Notes under the pieces: model-generated
The model's database searches: none
The model's input: only the letters and a program-made list of their open reading frames with translations
Told to the model about the DNA's origin: nothing
Program-made: the position numbers and the translations under genes
In this document: positions 1 to 5,005 of the stretch, in pieces
Position numbering within the stretch: the first letter of the stretch is position 1
Layout of the letters: each line of letters begins with the position of its first letter
Origin: a bacterium
GTDB taxonomy: Bacteria; Electryoneota; RPQS01
NCBI GenBank assembly: GCA_028711875.1
Contig: JAQTRJ010000198.1
Location: forward strand, 1 to 5,005
Reading direction: 5' to 3'
DNA length: 5,005 nucleotides

Positions 1-1
1 A

Positions 2-268
2 TTGCTCGGCGTTGGGCGATTGATCGCCGATCCGGATCATGAGACCGTGGAATATGCCGTTCTCATCGTGGACGAATGGCAGCAGAGAGAATTGGGAAGC
101 ACGCTCACCGACTATTGTCTGGAAATCGCGAAGCACTGGAAGCTGCGGCGAGTCATCGCGCAAACCACGACCGACAATTCCCGTATGTTGGCTGTCTTTC
201 GGAAACGGGGATTTCACGAAACGATTGGAGACGACTCGACCGTGGAAGTCGAGATGGAATTGGTTTGA
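2..268 (+). CDS. GNAT-family N-acetyltransferase domain, C-terminal part (5' truncated)
   Basis: The reading frame is open from the left edge to a TGA at 266-268, so only the last 88 residues are visible and the true start is outside the window. The stretch has the layout of the second half of a GNAT fold. A beta strand (AVLIVDEWQ, about residues 19-27) leads into the acetyl-CoA pyrophosphate loop (QQRELGS, 27-33) and a long helix. A further strand (RRVIAQTT) and the typical NSRMLAVFRKRGF segment (59-71) follow. The wording closely resembles GNAT domains fused to the C-terminus of Pat/acyl-CoA synthetase-like proteins, as well as stand-alone GNATs, and the two cannot be told apart here. The family transfers an acetyl group from acetyl-CoA to an amine, often a protein lysine. 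One oddity is that the usual glycine of the Q/R-x-x-G-x-G/A loop is Glu30. The gene ends 29 bp before a strong terminator. Confidence 0.85.
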   Translation: MLGVGRLIADPDHETVEYAVLIVDEWQQRELGSTLTDYCLEIAKHWKLRRVIAQTTTDNSRMLAVFRKRGFHETIGDDSTVEVEMELV

Positions 269-292
269 TCTGATTTCCGAATCGTTGATATG

Positions 293-331
293 AAAAGAAG
301 CCTCGGGACAGTCCCGAGGCTTCGCTGTTTT
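293..331. terminator. Bidirectional intrinsic terminator between convergent genes
   Basis: A perfect 13-bp inverted repeat (GAAGCCTCGGGAC at 297-309, GTCCCGAGGCTTC at 311-323) has a single spacer base, so the folded loop is CAG closed by A-T. On the plus strand it is followed by GCTGTTTT (324-331). On the minus strand it is followed directly by TTTT (complement of 293-296). It lies between the stop codons of the plus-strand acetyltransferase (268) and the minus-strand phosphoesterase (346), as expected of a shared terminator for converging transcripts. Confidence 0.9.
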
Positions 332-345
332 CGATGCAGGGTGAT

Positions 346-1257
346 TCATTCCGGCTTCGCGTCCCAGCCGTAGTCCACATACTCCCACGAAACGTCGCGG
401 CCGCGCACCCGCAGATGCAGGAATCCCTCCTCCAAACCGTTCCGCTTGCCTTCCCACCACTTGGAGCAGACCGCTCCACCGGTGATAAAGTGCGTTTGCC
501 CGCGGACGAAAATATCCTCGAGAAAATGCAGATGCCCTTGCAGCACCAGTTTGAGATCGTGCCCGGCAAAGAGATCGAGAACCTCTTTGGAGTTGTTGAT
601 AACCTCGCGCTGGCCGTTCGGCTCGAGCGATCCCTCATAGAGCTGAGTCATCGAGGTCACGAAGGGAATGTGGGTGACCACGGCGATCGGGACGTCGGGG
701 CCGAGCGAATCCAGATCGCTGCGGATCCACGCCATCTGCGCGCTGTCCACGCGACCGATGTACTTGCGTTCCTCGGTTTCGCCGACGGAATCTAAAATGA
801 TGAAGTGCCAACCCTTGTGATGGAACGAATAGTGGCGGCGGCCGATGCGGTTATCGAACATCCGTTTGCCATACTCGGGATGATCGGGCTGCACTCCGCT
901 GGAAGGATAGAGACCGAAAATCTCGTGGTTGCCCATCGCGTTGTACACGGGAACTTGAAAGCGGCGGGCGGTCTCGAGATAGAGCGTGTACAGCGAGTCG
1001 GCGCGGCCGTATCCGGCTCCGAGCGCATCCATATTGAGATCGCCGCCGGTGACCACAAAATCGGGATGACGCGCGTTGACCGAATCAATCGCCTGCGAGA
1101 ATCCCGCGACAGCCTGACATTCGGGCTGGAGATGGATGTCCGTCATGAAAACAAACGACCACTCCGTTTCACTCGCCGGTTTCCGACAGCAGCCCGACGG
1201 CAGCACGAGCGCGACCAGCAGCGCAGCCGCCGAGATCATCATTCTTTTTCCGTTCAT
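346..1257 (-). CDS. Calcineurin-like metallophosphoesterase, probable lipoprotein
   Basis: This 303-aa protein carries the complete metal-binding set of the calcineurin-like phosphoesterase family: D40-x-H42 (TDIH), G72-D73 (GGDLN), GNHE with N110 and H111, H196 (VTHIPF), and GHLH with H242 and H244. Such enzymes use two metal ions to hydrolyse phosphate mono- or diesters. The substrate cannot be read from the sequence. The N-terminus has basic residues (K4, R5), a hydrophobic stretch (8-19) and PSGC at 20-23, so export with lipid attachment at C23 is likely. Pro at the -3 position makes the lipobox non-standard, and plain secretion or an N-terminal anchor is possible. The start is the ATG at 1257-1255, because the signal sequence begins there, GAGGGG lies 4 nt upstream, and the ATG overlaps the TGA of the upstream LAB_N gene (ATGA). 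The frame stays open upstream to 1623, but that extension is the LAB_N gene read out of frame. Transcription probably ends at the hairpin at 293-331. Confidence 0.9.
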   Translation of the reverse strand: MNGKRMMISAAALLVALVLPSGCCRKPASETEWSFVFMTDIHLQPECQAVAGFSQAIDSVNARHPDFVVTGGDLNMDALGAGYGRADSLYTLYLETARRFQVPVYNAMGNHEIFGLYPSSGVQPDHPEYGKRMFDNRIGRRHYSFHHKGWHFIILDSVGETEERKYIGRVDSAQMAWIRSDLDSLGPDVPIAVVTHIPFVTSMTQLYEGSLEPNGQREVINNSKEVLDLFAGHDLKLVLQGHLHFLEDIFVRGQTHFITGGAVCSKWWEGKRNGLEEGFLHLRVRGRDVSWEYVDYGWDAKPE

Positions 1258-1532
1258 AGATCCCCTCGCGGTTTGCGGTGGATGAGATGAAGATTCCGGG
1301 CGTAGATTGCGAGTCCTCCGGCTTGTCCGAGGATGAAGACCGGATCGAGGCGATGGATTGCATAGATCAGGAGCAGCAGTCCGCCGCCGAGGCTCAGATA
1401 CCAGAAATGAACTGGCACGACGCTTCGCCCGATCCGCTCGGAAGCGATCCATTGCACGAAAAAGCGGGAGGCGAAGAGAAACTGCGCGCCGAATCCCAGC
1501 GCCATCCACCAGTCGAAGGTTGGGAAATTCAA
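1254..1532 (-). CDS. LAB_N domain small membrane protein (lipid-A-disaccharide synthase N-terminal domain)
   Basis: With a TTG start at 1532-1530 the product is 92 aa and consists almost entirely of one LAB_N domain (Pfam family name Lab_N). Three hydrophobic segments are visible: about residues 8-28 (WWMALGFGAQFLFASRFFVQW), 42-60 and 64-84. Family hallmarks are RFFVQWIASE (23-32), SVVPVHFWYLSL (37-48) and DPVFILGQ (63-70). The domain occurs at the N-terminus of some LpxB proteins and as stand-alone small proteins, often near lipid-glycosylation genes. Its biochemical role is not settled to my knowledge. The TTG start is chosen because GAGGGGG lies 9 nt upstream and because LAB_N similarity begins just after it. 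A GTG at 1631 would add 33 residues unlike the family and would lie upstream of the candidate promoter. The gene overlaps the phosphoesterase start by 4 bp, so the two form an operon. Confidence 0.85.
   Translation of the reverse strand: MNFPTFDWWMALGFGAQFLFASRFFVQWIASERIGRSVVPVHFWYLSLGGGLLLLIYAIHRLDPVFILGQAGGLAIYARNLHLIHRKPRGDL
1262..1267 (-). promoter_or_regulatory. Ribosome binding site of the phosphoesterase gene
   Basis: GAGGGG on the minus strand lies 4 nt before the ATG at 1257, inside the last codons of the LAB_N gene. With the ATGA stop/start overlap it supports translational coupling, and it supports this start over the longer open frame. Confidence 0.55.
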
Positions 1533-1541
1533 GAGGATATA

Positions 1542-1548
1542 CCCCCTC
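1542..1548 (-). promoter_or_regulatory. Ribosome binding site supporting the TTG start of the LAB_N gene
   Basis: GAGGGGG on the minus strand sits 9 nt upstream of the TTG at 1532. This site decides in favour of the 92-aa form over the 125-aa form that would begin with GTG at 1631. Confidence 0.55.
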
Positions 1549-1588
1549 GCGAAAGGAGACAAAAATCCAAGTCGTTGCGGATAAATAC

Positions 1589-1617
1589 AGTTTACGAAAA
1601 GCCCGCCAGAAAAACAA
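1589..1617 (-). promoter_or_regulatory. Candidate promoter of the LAB_N-phosphoesterase operon
   Basis: On the minus strand TTGTTT (1617-1612) and TAAACT (1594-1589) are separated by exactly 17 bp. The predicted transcription start is near 1582, which leaves a leader of about 50 nt before the TTG codon. The match to the sigma-70 consensus is partial (3 of 6 and 4 of 6 bases), so this rests mainly on spacing and on position between a terminator and an operon start. Confidence 0.35.
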
Positions 1618-1636
1618 GAGCATTTCTTCACTCTAC

Positions 1637-1669
1637 AAAAAGCCGCTCGGATATCCCGCGCGGCTTTTT
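1637..1669. terminator. Intrinsic terminator after the propeller gene
   Basis: AAAAAGCCGC (1637-1646) and GCGGCTTTTT (1660-1669) form a perfect 10-bp stem around a 13-base loop that could pair further (CGG with CCG). On the minus strand the stem ends in a T run, 22 bp beyond the TAG of the propeller gene at 1691. The hairpin is symmetric and would also work on the plus strand, but no plus-strand gene enters it. It separates the propeller transcript from the LAB_N-phosphoesterase operon. Confidence 0.85.
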
Positions 1670-1690
1670 CTCATTCTCGGAGTGATCGAA

Positions 1691-1939
1691 CTATCGAAGC
1701 AATACGATCTTCTCCGTCTTGTTTCGATCCGGCGTTTGCAGTTGCACGAAATAAACTCCCGATGGCAGGGCATCGGCGGAGAAATCGAGTTCGTGTCTTC
1801 CTGCCTGTTGAACTCCATCCACAAGCGTGCGGATCAACCGTCCTTCGACAGAGAAAACTCGCAGTTGCACCCGTTGGCTGTTTTTCAGATCAAACAGAAT
1901 CCGCGTTCGGCCGTTAAATGGATTCGGATAGGCCGCGAG
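1691..1939 (-). other. C-terminal secretion/sorting domain of the propeller protein
   Basis: This region encodes residues 692-773. It opens with YPNPFN (695-700) and continues with short amphipathic strands (RILFDL, VQLRVFSVEGRLIRTL, HELDFSADALPSGVYFVQL) and a basic tail before KIVLLR. This is the standard layout of type A sorting domains (FlgD Ig-like fold) in Bacteroidota and related phyla. Known members are carried across the outer membrane by the type IX system and usually have the domain removed. No type IX component gene is in this window. Confidence 0.85.
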
Positions 1940-4012
1940 GACCGTGTAGTCATAAGGCTGAAAAATGAGCGGTCCCGCGGAAGACAATTCGGCATCATCG
2001 AGATAGCACGCGCCCAATCCGGAGATTGCCCAGATGCGATGCTGGGCAGCATCGTACTTCACGTCGGTGAAGCTGAAGCTCTGCGAAGAATAGGGAGGCT
2101 CGATGACCGGCTGCCGCCACGTCCAGCCCGAATCCTCGGAGACCCACGCATCGTTATTCGAATAGCTCAGCCCGAACAGAACCGGCGGATCGCGTGGAAC
2201 ACAGAGGAGCCAGTCCAAATCTTCGTGGTTGGGAATTTCTCCGCGCGTTTCCCACTCGCCCGCTTGCCAACGCCAGCACTGACCGCTGTTATTGACAAAC
2301 AACTCGTCGCCGATCAGAGTCGGGAGCGGTCTGGTGTAATCAAAGGACGCGCTGAGATCAAGACTATTCCACGACGATCCTTCGTCGTTCGAGCGGAATA
2401 TCTCCAATTGCAGAGTCGCCCAATCAATCGCCGCCACATAGATCACGGAATCGTTCATAGCAAGGTGCTCTGTGCGATAACCATCCGGCAATGGAGAGGT
2501 GAACCATGTCCGCCCCAAGTCGCGGCTGATATACACTTCACTGCTGCCAAATGACGTGAAGCGAACGCCGCGCGAGCTTTGGTGTGTACGAAAATAAAAC
2601 TGTGGAAGAATCGGCAGAAAGGGATCGAGTTCCCACGTCGCGCCGTTATCATAGCTGTAGATCATTTGAAGGTGATCCGTGGCGGGGCCGCTGATGGGAC
2701 GTTTCCAGAGCGCGCTCACGAGCGTATCGCCGCTGTGATAGCAAACCGGACGCATCATGGTCAGCGTATCCTCAGCAACGGGATAGCTCATCTCTTGCCA
2801 ATCCTCCACACCGGGATCAAGCCGCCATTGACGATAGCCGTCATCACGCACGAATACGGTCTCTTCGGTGACACCGAGATCTCCAAGCGGCCCGACGTCG
2901 GGCATGGGAAGCGGCTGCCATGACTGTCCGTGATCGGTGGTCTTGAACACACCCCAGCCAGTGACGGAAGCGTAGATCGTTCCGCTGAAGGGATTCTGAT
3001 AAAGATGATTGACGAAGCAAACGTTTCCCGGCAGCCCGTTCATGCAATGCTGCCACGTTCGCCCATAGTCATGCGACCAATAAAGGCCGTATTTCTGTCC
3101 GCCGCGCACGAACAAGGTGCCGGGTTGAAACTGATCTTCGATTACTTGTTCGGGCTGGAAACGGTCAGGCAGACCTCCGTAGTTGCGCACCCACGTTACC
3201 CCATCGTCAGTTGATATTAATACTGTGCCGTTTTCCCAGAGGGAGGTTGTGCTACCTGTTCCCAGTGCAAACAAGTCATCGTTCGACAGTCGCGCCATGC
3301 TATACACATCGGCATCGTTTTCTCCGAAAAGCGCGCTGAAGTCAATCAGTGTCCGCCAGCTTTCCCCTAAGTCATCGCTGCGACAGAGGCCGCCGTGTAT
3401 CCAACCGCCGGCAGCATGAAAGTACGATGTGCAGAAGAGCGTACTGTCCCGGAATGGGTCCTGAAATAATCCGGTGGGAAACGATCCAAAACCGGAATCG
3501 GGTCCCCGACGTGACCACGTCCCCGGCGCGCCATAATTCCGAGACATATAGAAGCGATTGGCAGTGAGATAGAACCAGATACTGTGATCCATCCGCCATG
3601 GCAACAGGAAATCCTCGATATTGCCGCCGCTGATATTGTCGGGGATATGCTGCCATTGATTGCCACCATCGAAGCTGAACCAGCAGTAGCTCCAGAGTGT
3701 GGCGCTACTGGTTCGAACAATCAGCGTGTCGCCTGCTGGATCTATCGTCTGAATATCAACGGGGACAAAGTTCGCTCCCTCCGTTGTTGAAAGCCTTTGG
3801 TTAATGCCTTCCCATTCTATGCCGCCATTCTCGGATTGCCACAGTCCACCCCTTGCCAAACCAAGAAGAATACGATTTTCCGCCGAATTAGCCGCACAAC
3901 TAAGCGCGAATGCGGTTCCAGCAGGAACTCGATTCCACGTTGCCTGAACTTGATGTGCAATCAAGCCGAGAATTGAAGACATTGTCAGACAGAGCAACAG
4001 CCTGTAATGCAT
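1691..4012 (-). CDS. Secreted Asp-box (BNR/sortilin-like) beta-propeller protein with T9SS type A-like C-terminal sorting domain
   Basis: This 773-aa protein starts with a signal peptide: MHYR, then a hydrophobic core at about 5-19, and probable cleavage after VQA at 24. The body holds eleven Asp boxes of the S-x-D-x-G-x-x-W type, beginning at residues 60, 113, 157, 212, 267, 313, 358, 453, 496, 541 and 625. Two weaker copies lie near 388-396 and 574-580. Asp boxes sit in hairpin turns of beta-propeller blades, as in sialidases, sortilin/VPS10 and GH74 enzymes, so about 650 residues with this many copies suggest a large or double propeller. No catalytic residues of those families could be assigned. 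Residues 692-773 (AAYPNPFNGRTRILFDL onward, PSGVYFVQL, ending in KIVLLR) match the Por/T9SS type A sorting or FlgD-like domain, so secretion or surface attachment is predicted. The ATG at 4012 is chosen because the signal peptide begins there, although the upstream GGGG is a weak ribosome site. The ligand is unknown. Confidence 0.92.
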   Translation of the reverse strand: MHYRLLLCLTMSSILGLIAHQVQATWNRVPAGTAFALSCAANSAENRILLGLARGGLWQSENGGIEWEGINQRLSTTEGANFVPVDIQTIDPAGDTLIVRTSSATLWSYCWFSFDGGNQWQHIPDNISGGNIEDFLLPWRMDHSIWFYLTANRFYMSRNYGAPGTWSRRGPDSGFGSFPTGLFQDPFRDSTLFCTSYFHAAGGWIHGGLCRSDDLGESWRTLIDFSALFGENDADVYSMARLSNDDLFALGTGSTTSLWENGTVLISTDDGVTWVRNYGGLPDRFQPEQVIEDQFQPGTLFVRGGQKYGLYWSHDYGRTWQHCMNGLPGNVCFVNHLYQNPFSGTIYASVTGWGVFKTTDHGQSWQPLPMPDVGPLGDLGVTEETVFVRDDGYRQWRLDPGVEDWQEMSYPVAEDTLTMMRPVCYHSGDTLVSALWKRPISGPATDHLQMIYSYDNGATWELDPFLPILPQFYFRTHQSSRGVRFTSFGSSEVYISRDLGRTWFTSPLPDGYRTEHLAMNDSVIYVAAIDWATLQLEIFRSNDEGSSWNSLDLSASFDYTRPLPTLIGDELFVNNSGQCWRWQAGEWETRGEIPNHEDLDWLLCVPRDPPVLFGLSYSNNDAWVSEDSGWTWRQPVIEPPYSSQSFSFTDVKYDAAQHRIWAISGLGACYLDDAELSSAGPLIFQPYDYTVLAAYPNPFNGRTRILFDLKNSQRVQLRVFSVEGRLIRTLVDGVQQAGRHELDFSADALPSGVYFVQLQTPDRNKTEKIVLLR

Positions 4013-4085
4013 GGATTACCCCGGCATTCTGCCAGTGAGAAGTGAATCCACGGAAAGGGAGACACCGAAGATATTTCAATGCGCT

Positions 4086-4490
4086 CTACTCAGGCGTGCC
4101 TTCTTTTTGCGTCCACGCCCGCGCGTGACTATTTGCGCCAGAGAAGAAAAGATGGTCTTGACCATAGGCTCCCCAATTGCCATGTGTAAGTTGGTATATT
4201 GGGCTTATGGTCAAATTGATATTGCTCCAATTAGCTTGCTTCGAGTCTTGCTGTCCAGCTCGTATTTCACTCTCGCGAATCATTACTTCTGGACACGCAC
4301 CTTGACCCGGAACACACCAGATTCGTCCCGCGACGTACTCATCATCGCCGTCATTCGTCTCAGGGATTCCGTGTAATCCGCTAACTGTTATCCATACTTT
4401 CGCCTTGCTTGGTGCAGGTGTTGGCAGAAATACTTGTACATTGTGCTCACCCTGAGTACAATCAGATTGTATTGTGGTGGTTTGCTCCAT
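4086..4490 (-). CDS. Hypothetical protein, 134 aa, family not recognised
   Basis: An open frame runs from ATG at 4490 to TAG at 4086, in the same direction as its neighbours, with 73 bp to the next gene. I do not recognise the family. The product has no signal peptide and no membrane segment. It is rich in Gly, Asn, Gln, Thr and Trp, with probable beta strands (HNVQVFLP at 16-23, AKVWITVSGL at 30-39, NINLTISPIYQL at 90-101). It has an acidic NDGDDEY turn (46-52) and three cysteines (11, 59, 66). The sequence reads like a folded beta-rich protein rather than random translation. Codons are visibly less GC-rich at third positions (many ATA, CAA, AAT, ACA) than in the flanking genes, which hints at a different origin. 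The ribosome site is poor and an in-frame TAG lies 6 bases before the ATG, so the start is uncertain. It could be a remnant of a larger secreted protein. Confidence 0.5.
   Translation of the reverse strand: MEQTTTIQSDCTQGEHNVQVFLPTPAPSKAKVWITVSGLHGIPETNDGDDEYVAGRIWCVPGQGACPEVMIRESEIRAGQQDSKQANWSNINLTISPIYQLTHGNWGAYGQDHLFFSGANSHARAWTQKEGTPE
4457..4471. repeat. Perfect 15-bp palindrome inside the start of the 134-aa gene
   Basis: TACAATC (4457-4463) and GATTGTA (4465-4471) are exact inverted copies around one A. The element covers about codons 7-12 of the 134-aa reading frame. Overlapping it is a wider inverted pair, TTGTAC (4434-4439) and GTACAA (4456-4461), and an ATTGTG motif occurs on both sides (4440, 4471). 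It resembles a dimeric regulator operator in form, but no regulator is identified and the overlap with coding sequence may be chance. Confidence 0.4.
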
Positions 4491-4653
4491 ATCAAACTAC
4501 CACAAGCTACCCCCCCACTGGAAAAAGTCAATACTCAGATCACCGATAATCGAAATTGCTCGAATTGCTATCCTTTCACTTATCAGACAATTACGATCCC
4601 CTGCGATAAAAACAACGCACCCTTTGAAGAGGCAAGTATCTCCAGGAATTCCT
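4491..4653. other. Intergenic region between the transglutaminase-like gene and the 134-aa gene
   Basis: These 163 bp hold no open frame of note on the minus strand. The visible features are a run of seven C (4510-4516) and a near-tandem repeat CGAAATTGCT/CGAATTGCT (4551-4569). There is also a weak minus-strand promoter candidate with TTGACT (4531-4526) and TAGCTT (4509-4504), separated by 16 bp. That promoter would start transcription only a few bases before the ATG at 4490. No convincing terminator follows the transglutaminase-like gene; the AGAGG/CCTCT pairing just after its stop is weak. Confidence 0.4.
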
Positions 4654-5004
4654 CTACTCTCCCGCATTCACATCGGTCGCCGGACTCCACTCCGCCGTCG
4701 CTTCGACATAGACCTTGACCGGACCGCGGCTGGTCCACGTCTCGTTGTGATTATAACTCCAGCCGAGATACTCGGACGCGCCGCCGCCCTCGGTGGTAAT
4801 CAGAAAACTGTTTTCGACTACGCCGATGGACTCGGCGATTTCCGACGGCCGCGCGCGATCGCCGCCCTGCGGATCCACGTGCACCCAACCGTAGCCGGGC
4901 AGGTAAACCTGACTCCAGCGATGGAAGTGCTCGTCGGTAGACGCATCGTCGCCGCGAATCACCGCCGCGCCGACATAACGCGCGGGAATTCCCGCCGCCC
5001 GGCA
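4654..5004 (-). CDS. Transglutaminase-like domain protein, C-terminal part (5' truncated)
   Basis: The minus-strand frame is open from the right edge (first whole codon 5004-5002) to TAG at 4654-4656, giving the last 116 residues. It begins at CRAAGIPARYVGA, the segment that in transglutaminase-like proteins follows the catalytic-Cys helix. The catalytic His (H28 in FHRWSQVYLPGYGW) and catalytic Asp (D44 in VHVDPQGGD) follow at the usual spacing. The catalytic Cys should lie about a dozen residues further upstream, outside the window; the Cys at residue 1 is the common second Cys of LCRAxGIPAR. Family members act as cysteine proteases or amidases, often exported. The last 55 or so residues (SFLITTEGG, GPVKVYVEATAEW) look like a small beta extension after the core. 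A GTG at 4962 is open in frame but cannot be the start, because the conserved core begins before it. Localisation cannot be judged. Confidence 0.88.
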   Translation of the reverse strand, partial: CRAAGIPARYVGAAVIRGDDASTDEHFHRWSQVYLPGYGWVHVDPQGGDRARPSEIAESIGVVENSFLITTEGGGASEYLGWSYNHNETWTSRGPVKVYVEATAEWSPATDVNAGE

Positions 5005-5005
5005 C

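Noticed and set aside
334..1290. Plus-strand open frames at 334-795 and 805-1290
   Set aside because: They are antisense shadows of the phosphoesterase, whose motifs are complete on the minus strand.
1258..1623. In-frame extension of the phosphoesterase to a 425-aa protein starting at 1623
   Set aside because: The extra 122 residues are the LAB_N gene and its leader read in another frame. The lipoprotein-like signal and a ribosome site place the start at 1257.
1358..2554. Long plus-strand open frame (398 aa) antisense to the propeller and LAB_N genes
   Set aside because: The product is Arg-rich and low in complexity, has no recognisable domain and crosses a terminator hairpin. The opposite strand encodes clear family domains.
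4152..4165. Inverted repeat ATGGTC-TT-GACCAT
   Set aside because: The spacer is only 2 bases, there is no T run, and it lies inside the 134-aa reading frame. It is probably chance.
4011..4376. Plus-strand 121-aa open frame antisense to the 134-aa gene
   Set aside because: It starts at the propeller ATG region, has no ribosome site or domain, and its composition is scattered. The minus-strand frame has more protein-like patterning, though this pair is less certain than the others.
4491..4653. Missing N-terminal part of the 134-aa protein, joined by a frameshift at the C7 run
   Set aside because: All minus-strand frames upstream are closed by nearby stops, and none encodes a signal peptide or a continuous extension.
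5002..5004. First visible Cys of the transglutaminase-like protein as the catalytic nucleophile
   Set aside because: It belongs to the CRAAGIPAR segment. In this family the nucleophile sits about a dozen residues earlier, outside the window.
1..5005. CRISPR array, tRNA, rRNA, insertion sequence, or toxin-antitoxin or other defence system
   Set aside because: No spaced repeat array, RNA-gene core, transposase or terminal inverted repeats, or recognisable defence protein was seen on either strand.

Overview
The window looks like a piece of a chromosome or metagenomic contig from a Gram-negative (diderm) bacterium, probably an FCB-group phylum or a related uncultured lineage. Three observations support this: a secreted Asp-box propeller protein ending in a YPNPFN-type (T9SS type A / FlgD-like) C-terminal sorting domain, a LAB_N (lipid-A-disaccharide synthase N-terminal domain) membrane protein, and a probable lipoprotein phosphoesterase. 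The phylum cannot be fixed from the sequence alone.

Layout. Bases 2-268 (+) are the C-terminal end of a GNAT acetyltransferase domain that begins outside the window. It converges on a minus-strand block, and a strong bidirectional hairpin terminator (293-331) separates the two. All other genes are on the minus strand, so they are given here in transcription order from the right edge. First is a transglutaminase-like protease domain protein (4654-5004, 5' part outside the window). A 163-bp gap follows, then an unrecognised 134-aa protein (4086-4490), a 73-bp gap, and the 773-aa secreted Asp-box propeller protein (1691-4012). A second bidirectional-looking hairpin terminator (1637-1669) closes that unit. 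A new small operon follows: a 92-aa LAB_N membrane protein with a TTG start (1254-1532) overlaps by ATGA a 303-aa calcineurin-like metallophosphoesterase with a lipoprotein-like signal (346-1257).

How the genes relate. The LAB_N and phosphoesterase genes are almost certainly co-transcribed and translationally coupled, and both products are predicted to lie at or beyond the inner membrane. A lipid or lipid-carrier function is plausible but inferred. The propeller protein is predicted to be exported through the inner membrane and then secreted or surface-anchored by a Por/T9SS-like route. The 134-aa gene and the transglutaminase-like gene share its direction, but no shared function can be shown.

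I found no RNA gene, CRISPR array, insertion sequence or clear defence system. The least explained stretch is about 4086-4653: an unrecognised, comparatively AT-richer small gene with a perfect 15-bp palindrome just inside its start.
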